Shown piece by piece: positions 60,790-64,000 of a DNA stretch of 64,000 bases. Both the position numbers and the translations under genes were made by a program. Origin of the DNA: RGIG8748 sp045544515 (GTDB taxonomy: Bacteria > Bacillota > Clostridia > UMGS1810). The notes beneath the pieces were generated by a model that saw nothing but the letters and a program-made list of their open reading frames with translations, did no database searches and was not told the origin of the DNA. The DNA is taken from contig JAZPZD010000002.1 in NCBI GenBank assembly GCA_045544515.1, forward strand, positions 62,001 to 126,000, given 5' to 3'. How positions within the stretch are numbered: the stretch's first letter is position 1; each line of letters opens with the position of its first letter.

Positions 60790-62324
60790 TGGCAACAGTA
60801 AATGTAATTCCTGAAGCAAAACAAAGCCCAAGTGCAATGCGTGGTCTCATCAATTATTGCCTGAGGAAAGAGAAAACGTTTGATGTGAATTCAGGCAGAA
60901 AATTAATCACTGGAATTAATTGTATTGGCGAAAATACCTATGCAGAATTTATGACAACAAAAGCAGTTTATCATAAAGAAACCGGTATGAATTTCTATCA
61001 TTTTTCTCAATCGTTTTCACCTGAAGGAAAAATTACACCTGAGCAAGTACACGAGGTTGGAATTGAGTTTGCAAAACGAGCTTGGCCGGGACATGAAGTT
61101 TTAGTTTGTACACATATGGACGAGCCACATTTACACTCCAATTTTGTTGTTAATTCTGTGAATTTTGAGAATGGTTCTAAGATACATTTTACTCCAAATT
61201 CCCTAAAGGTTTTAAGAGATATAAGTGATGAAATTTGTATCAGTCATGGCTTCTCAGTGCTACCACCTTATCAAAAAGGTGGCAGAAGTATTTCAACAAG
61301 AGAATATCGTGCTGCGGAGAAAGGTCAAAGCTGGAAATTCAGACTTATGAGTGATATTCAAGATGCTATGAAATGTAGCGGTAATCGAAATCAATTTACA
61401 AAAGAAATGGCAAAACGAGGATACCAAATGAGGTGGACGGATGAGAGAAAATATATCACTTTCACTTGTCCAAACGGAAAACTGTGCAGAGATATTAAAC
61501 TGCACGATGATAAATTTTTAAAGGAGATGATTGAAAATGAATTCAAGATACGAGAACAACTCACAAAAGAACTTCTCGATGGAAGAATTAATCAAGAGGA
61601 ACTCTTCAAATTTGGAAGAACTCGCACAACAGACTTATCAAGTGGAGATATGCTCCATACCGAAGAAACAGAGGTCAATCGAGATACAACTAATGAAGGA
61701 TATGGTAGAATTTCAACCGAAGCTGTACGAAATGATAACGGCATTGGCAACGAACGATATGATAGCCGAGAATCAAGCAGACTTAATGAATCAACTACTA
61801 CAGGAGCTAGCCAAGATGACAAACTATATTCAGAACAAACATACGGAGACAGTGAAGGATGTGGAGAATGTTTTGAAACAGGATGGGAAACTGAGAGAGA
61901 ATTTTATTTCAGAGTTCTCCTCGGAGATAAGAACCAACTTAGAAGCCTTGGAGGAAGCGACAGATATGCTGAAAAAGCATCTATTGAAGTTCCTGGCGAT
62001 TACGATAGGAGCAACAACGTTCTTCTCGACGCTGGTGTCGGTACTCTTGCAGCTGTGGCTTCGCTGATGGATAACGACCAAGATGACGATCCCGAAGAGA
62101 AGAAAAAGAAACTTGATGCCAAAGATGCAGGTTCAAACTTTGGGTTTGCATTAGGTGGCGCTTTAGGACTAGCAGCTGCTCTTTTAGCGAAGAGTAAGCA
62201 ACAAGACGAAGATATAAGGGAACCCCCGAAGGAGGAAGCTAACGAAGCAGAAGAAATCGACATCGATACATATGAAGAAGACGATGATTTAGATGAGGAT
62301 GAAGGTTTCAAGTTGGAGATGTAG
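60789..62324 (+). CDS. Relaxase / mobilization nuclease (MOBP-type)
   Basis: The 511-residue protein has a relaxase N-terminal domain with a catalytic-type Tyr near YCLRKEKTF, the region YHFSQSFSPEGKITPEQVHE, and the metal-binding motif THMDEPHLHSNFVVNSVNF near residue 115. It nicks oriT and stays joined to the 5' end during transfer. Residues about 250-425 are low-complexity and share DNA with a nested gene in another frame. The C-terminus has a hydrophobic part (FALGGALGLAAALLAKSK) and an acidic tail. No transport (type IV secretion) genes are in the window, so the element is mobilizable rather than self-transmissible. Confidence 0.9.
   Translation: MATVNVIPEAKQSPSAMRGLINYCLRKEKTFDVNSGRKLITGINCIGENTYAEFMTTKAVYHKETGMNFYHFSQSFSPEGKITPEQVHEVGIEFAKRAWPGHEVLVCTHMDEPHLHSNFVVNSVNFENGSKIHFTPNSLKVLRDISDEICISHGFSVLPPYQKGGRSISTREYRAAEKGQSWKFRLMSDIQDAMKCSGNRNQFTKEMAKRGYQMRWTDERKYITFTCPNGKLCRDIKLHDDKFLKEMIENEFKIREQLTKELLDGRINQEELFKFGRTRTTDLSSGDMLHTEETEVNRDTTNEGYGRISTEAVRNDNGIGNERYDSRESSRLNESTTTGASQDDKLYSEQTYGDSEGCGECFETGWETEREFYFRVLLGDKNQLRSLGGSDRYAEKASIEVPGDYDRSNNVLLDAGVGTLAAVASLMDNDQDDDPEEKKKKLDAKDAGSNFGFALGGALGLAAALLAKSKQQDEDIREPPKEEANEAEEIDIDTYEEDDDLDEDEGFKLEM
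61537..62067 (+). CDS. Nested mobilization-like gene in another frame within the relaxase gene
   Basis: The 176-residue frame is open across the low-complexity part of the relaxase. It encodes a helical, coiled-coil protein (LMNQLLQELAKMTNYIQNKH; LEALEEATDMLKKHLL) ending in a membrane helix (FLAITIGATTFFSTLVSVLL). The ATG at 61537 lies after GGAG at about 10 bases; a TTG at 61531 is closer to it. Nested genes of this kind are known in ColE1-type mob regions (MbeB, MbeD). It is likely real because its composition is protein-like, whereas the relaxase frame there is degenerate. Confidence 0.7.
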   Translation: MNSRYENNSQKNFSMEELIKRNSSNLEELAQQTYQVEICSIPKKQRSIEIQLMKDMVEFQPKLYEMITALATNDMIAENQADLMNQLLQELAKMTNYIQNKHTETVKDVENVLKQDGKLRENFISEFSSEIRTNLEALEEATDMLKKHLLKFLAITIGATTFFSTLVSVLLQLWLR

Positions 62325-62482
62325 TGATTTTCTTCTTTACGGAATAACACGTGGTAATTTCTTATGATTTTAATTAGTGATATATCTTGTCGAAAAAACA
62401 GAAATATGATATAATTTCTTAAAAATAAATTTTTCTTATATATTCGTATTACACTTATATCTCAAAGATGAGGAGAAGCATT

Positions 62483-63538
62483 ATGAAACATGAGTTTAGT
62501 TTATCGCGCGGTCAGCTTAAGGGATATCTTTTTGAAATTGTTATTTTAGAACTTTTGTTAAAGAATAATTTTAATGAAATAAATGTTGCGTCTGAACCCC
62601 ATGACAGAGTACGTGAAAACAGAAAGGGTTTTATCGAATTGAAAGGACGAGGTTGTTGGCACCAAATCGATTGTCCATGTGACTATAATCAACTTATTCC
62701 TTTCTCTTATCCCCTACGGCTTTTAGGTGAAGTCAAATTTTATAAGACACCTTTGGAAAAGAAATATATACGTGAATACATAGGGGTAATAAGAGATATT
62801 CAGGAAAATTATTTTGTTACAGACGGCATTGATGAAAGAGACATTTATCCAAGAAAAATGGAAATTGGTGCATATTTCTCAGCCAATGGTTTTCAAGCAG
62901 AAGCAGAGAAACTAGCCTACGCTCATGGAATTAAAACTATTTCATATGCAAATAATCATTTAGTTGATCATATCAAGAACTTAATCGAGGAACTTGAAGA
63001 GAATTTCCTGTCGGTAAAGTGTATGAAAGACGATTCTTGGAACGATTTTAAACAAGAATTTATTCGGGCGATTCGGTATGGAGCAAATTACAATACTGTA
63101 CATTATTATGATTATTTAAGAGATGGTTACATAACGGTTTTTAATGAAATTCATAATGCGCTTGTTGAAATACGTTCTAGTTTTATTGCGACTACAGCAA
63201 CAGGGGTATTTCTTCACTTTGTTGGTAATGAGATTTTTCCAGAAGAATTGTTTAGAGAATCAGATGATGGTGATTGTCGTGTGTATTATAGTCAAGATAA
63301 TTATGGAATTAAATATTTTTGGTTAGAGATTAGCGGGGATAATCGCCGAAGAAGGTTCTATTTCACGCCACCCGAATCATTAGACACTGCTTCGATTTAT
63401 GGAGGGGAAATTGTTTTAAATGAAAAAGAAAGGCTTTTTAGAGTATTAAATGTCAATATTAGATTAAACGGAATTACTAGAAACTTAACTCTGCATCTTG
63501 ATAGAGATTGGTTAGATGTTGATCGTAATGATGATTGA
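62483..63538 (+). CDS. PD-(D/E)XK-like nuclease, accessory gene of the mobile element
   Basis: The ATG at 62483 has AGGAG 7 bases upstream, giving 351 residues. The N-terminal third looks like a restriction-endonuclease fold: helix GQLKGYLFEIVILELLLKNN with a conserved Glu, CWHQIDCPCDY with the Asp, and LLGEVKFYK with the ExK. This matches the D...ExK layout of Mrr-like nucleases, and a second domain follows. It probably cuts DNA in defence or another role. The match is by pattern; the family is not identified. Confidence 0.6.
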   Translation: MKHEFSLSRGQLKGYLFEIVILELLLKNNFNEINVASEPHDRVRENRKGFIELKGRGCWHQIDCPCDYNQLIPFSYPLRLLGEVKFYKTPLEKKYIREYIGVIRDIQENYFVTDGIDERDIYPRKMEIGAYFSANGFQAEAEKLAYAHGIKTISYANNHLVDHIKNLIEELEENFLSVKCMKDDSWNDFKQEFIRAIRYGANYNTVHYYDYLRDGYITVFNEIHNALVEIRSSFIATTATGVFLHFVGNEIFPEELFRESDDGDCRVYYSQDNYGIKYFWLEISGDNRRRRFYFTPPESLDTASIYGGEIVLNEKERLFRVLNVNIRLNGITRNLTLHLDRDWLDVDRNDD

Positions 63539-63668
63539 GCCCGACGATTAATTTAAATCTTCAAATAGGTTGTAGTGGAAAGGAGTATTATCGTAAAGGA
63601 AATAGGTTTTAATTTAATTGATAGGTGCCATAAGGCAAATTTAAAGATAAGGATATGATGATATCAAC

Positions 63669-64000
63669 ATGTATATGATTTATGATAAAATGCGTTCAGA
63701 AGTGGCATCACTATGGTATGTGCCAACTAATCACGAAGGAGAAAACGCTTTGATAATTAAGGCTCCAACTCCAACAATAAAAGCATTAATAGTTGGATGC
63801 TCTATGCAATTAATATTTGGGAAAAAAGATTCTTATTTGTGTATTGGAGCAAGAATAAACGACATGCCTGACACACCAGTCATTATCTCAAGAGCACAAA
63901 CTGAACTGCAAGAACACCATTCTCTAATCAACTTAATGAAGAATAAGAATTTTAATATTTTTCTATATAACGAAATGGATATATGTGTAGCTTCGGCTTC
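63669..64000 (+). CDS. Unknown protein, partial (cut by window edge)
   Basis: From the ATG at 63669 the plus-strand frame is open for 110 codons to the window edge (MYMIYDKMRSEVASLWYVPT; later IGARINDMPDTPVIISRAQT). No domain is recognised. It follows the nuclease gene by 130 bases in the same direction, so both may form one accessory unit. The ribosome site is weak (AAGGA about 15 bases upstream), and the ATG at 63675 is a possible alternative. Confidence 0.6.
   Translation, partial: MYMIYDKMRSEVASLWYVPTNHEGENALIIKAPTPTIKALIVGCSMQLIFGKKDSYLCIGARINDMPDTPVIISRAQTELQEHHSLINLMKNKNFNIFLYNEMDICVASA

Noticed and set aside
61531..61536. TTG start of the nested gene in the relaxase
   Set aside because: It lies only four bases after the GGAG site; the ATG at 61537 is at a more usual distance, although not decisive.

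Overview
The window looks like chromosomal DNA of an anaerobic clostridium (Firmicutes, class Clostridia), probably a gut or rumen-type species. The evidence is moderately AT-rich DNA with strong GGAGG ribosome sites, S-layer-homology (SLH) surface proteins, dockerin-like modules, two SpoVB-type flippases, a sodium-pumping decarboxylase operon, and housekeeping genes that resemble Clostridia throughout. Species cannot be fixed from the sequence alone. Most genes lie on the minus strand.

Layout. 0-0.5 kb: start of a 5-methylcytosine DNA methyltransferase, cut by the window edge and probably accessory. 0.8-3.9 kb: two divergent SpoVB/MurJ-like flippases. 3.9-8.7 kb: a surface module of three secreted proteins: a cohesin-like protein with SLH anchor, a long helical-repeat protein with dockerin, and a small dockerin protein. 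8.9-23 kb: housekeeping genes (lytic transglycosylase, coaE, polA, proline symporter, acyl-CoA ligase, FtsW/RodA, FHA, uvrA, uvrB). 23.4-28.7 kb: aroF behind a Phe/Tyr-rich leader peptide and attenuator-like terminator, then divergent ilvE-pyridoxal kinase, an FAD protein, a small membrane protein and HU. 29-37.1 kb: an SLH protein and a cluster that looks like a peptide (RiPP) pathway: HprK-like kinase, 53-residue KYxKP peptide, secreted protein, ABC exporter, SipW-like peptidase, PqqD-like protein and an unknown protein. 37.2-40.3 kb: thiamine salvage operon (HAD-ThiD fusion, ThiE, ThiM) under a TPP riboswitch. 40.5-41.1 kb: five tRNA genes. 41-49.7 kb: HAD phosphatase, Hsp33, Na+-pumping oxaloacetate decarboxylase operon, rluB-like, trmB and dacF. 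49.8 kb: tRNA-Trp with a duplicated 3' end. 50-51.7 kb: a penicillin-binding protein. 51.8-56.2 kb: an isolated phage head/packaging cassette. 56.5-59 kb: an SLH phosphodiester-glycosidase. 59.2-59.4 kb: two tRNA-Ser genes. 59.8-64 kb: a mobilizable element (HTH protein, oriT-like region, MobC, relaxase with a nested gene) carrying a PD-(D/E)XK-type nuclease and an unknown partial gene.

How it fits together. Cell-envelope functions dominate: lipid II-type flippases, FtsW/RodA with FHA, PBP, DacF, transglycosylase and three SLH proteins. The most unusual parts are the aroF attenuator, the PqqD/HprK/SipW/ABC peptide cluster that lacks a recognisable cyclase or radical-SAM enzyme, the capsid-terminase cassette with no portal, tail or integrase, and structured cassettes bounded by copies of tRNA 3' ends.
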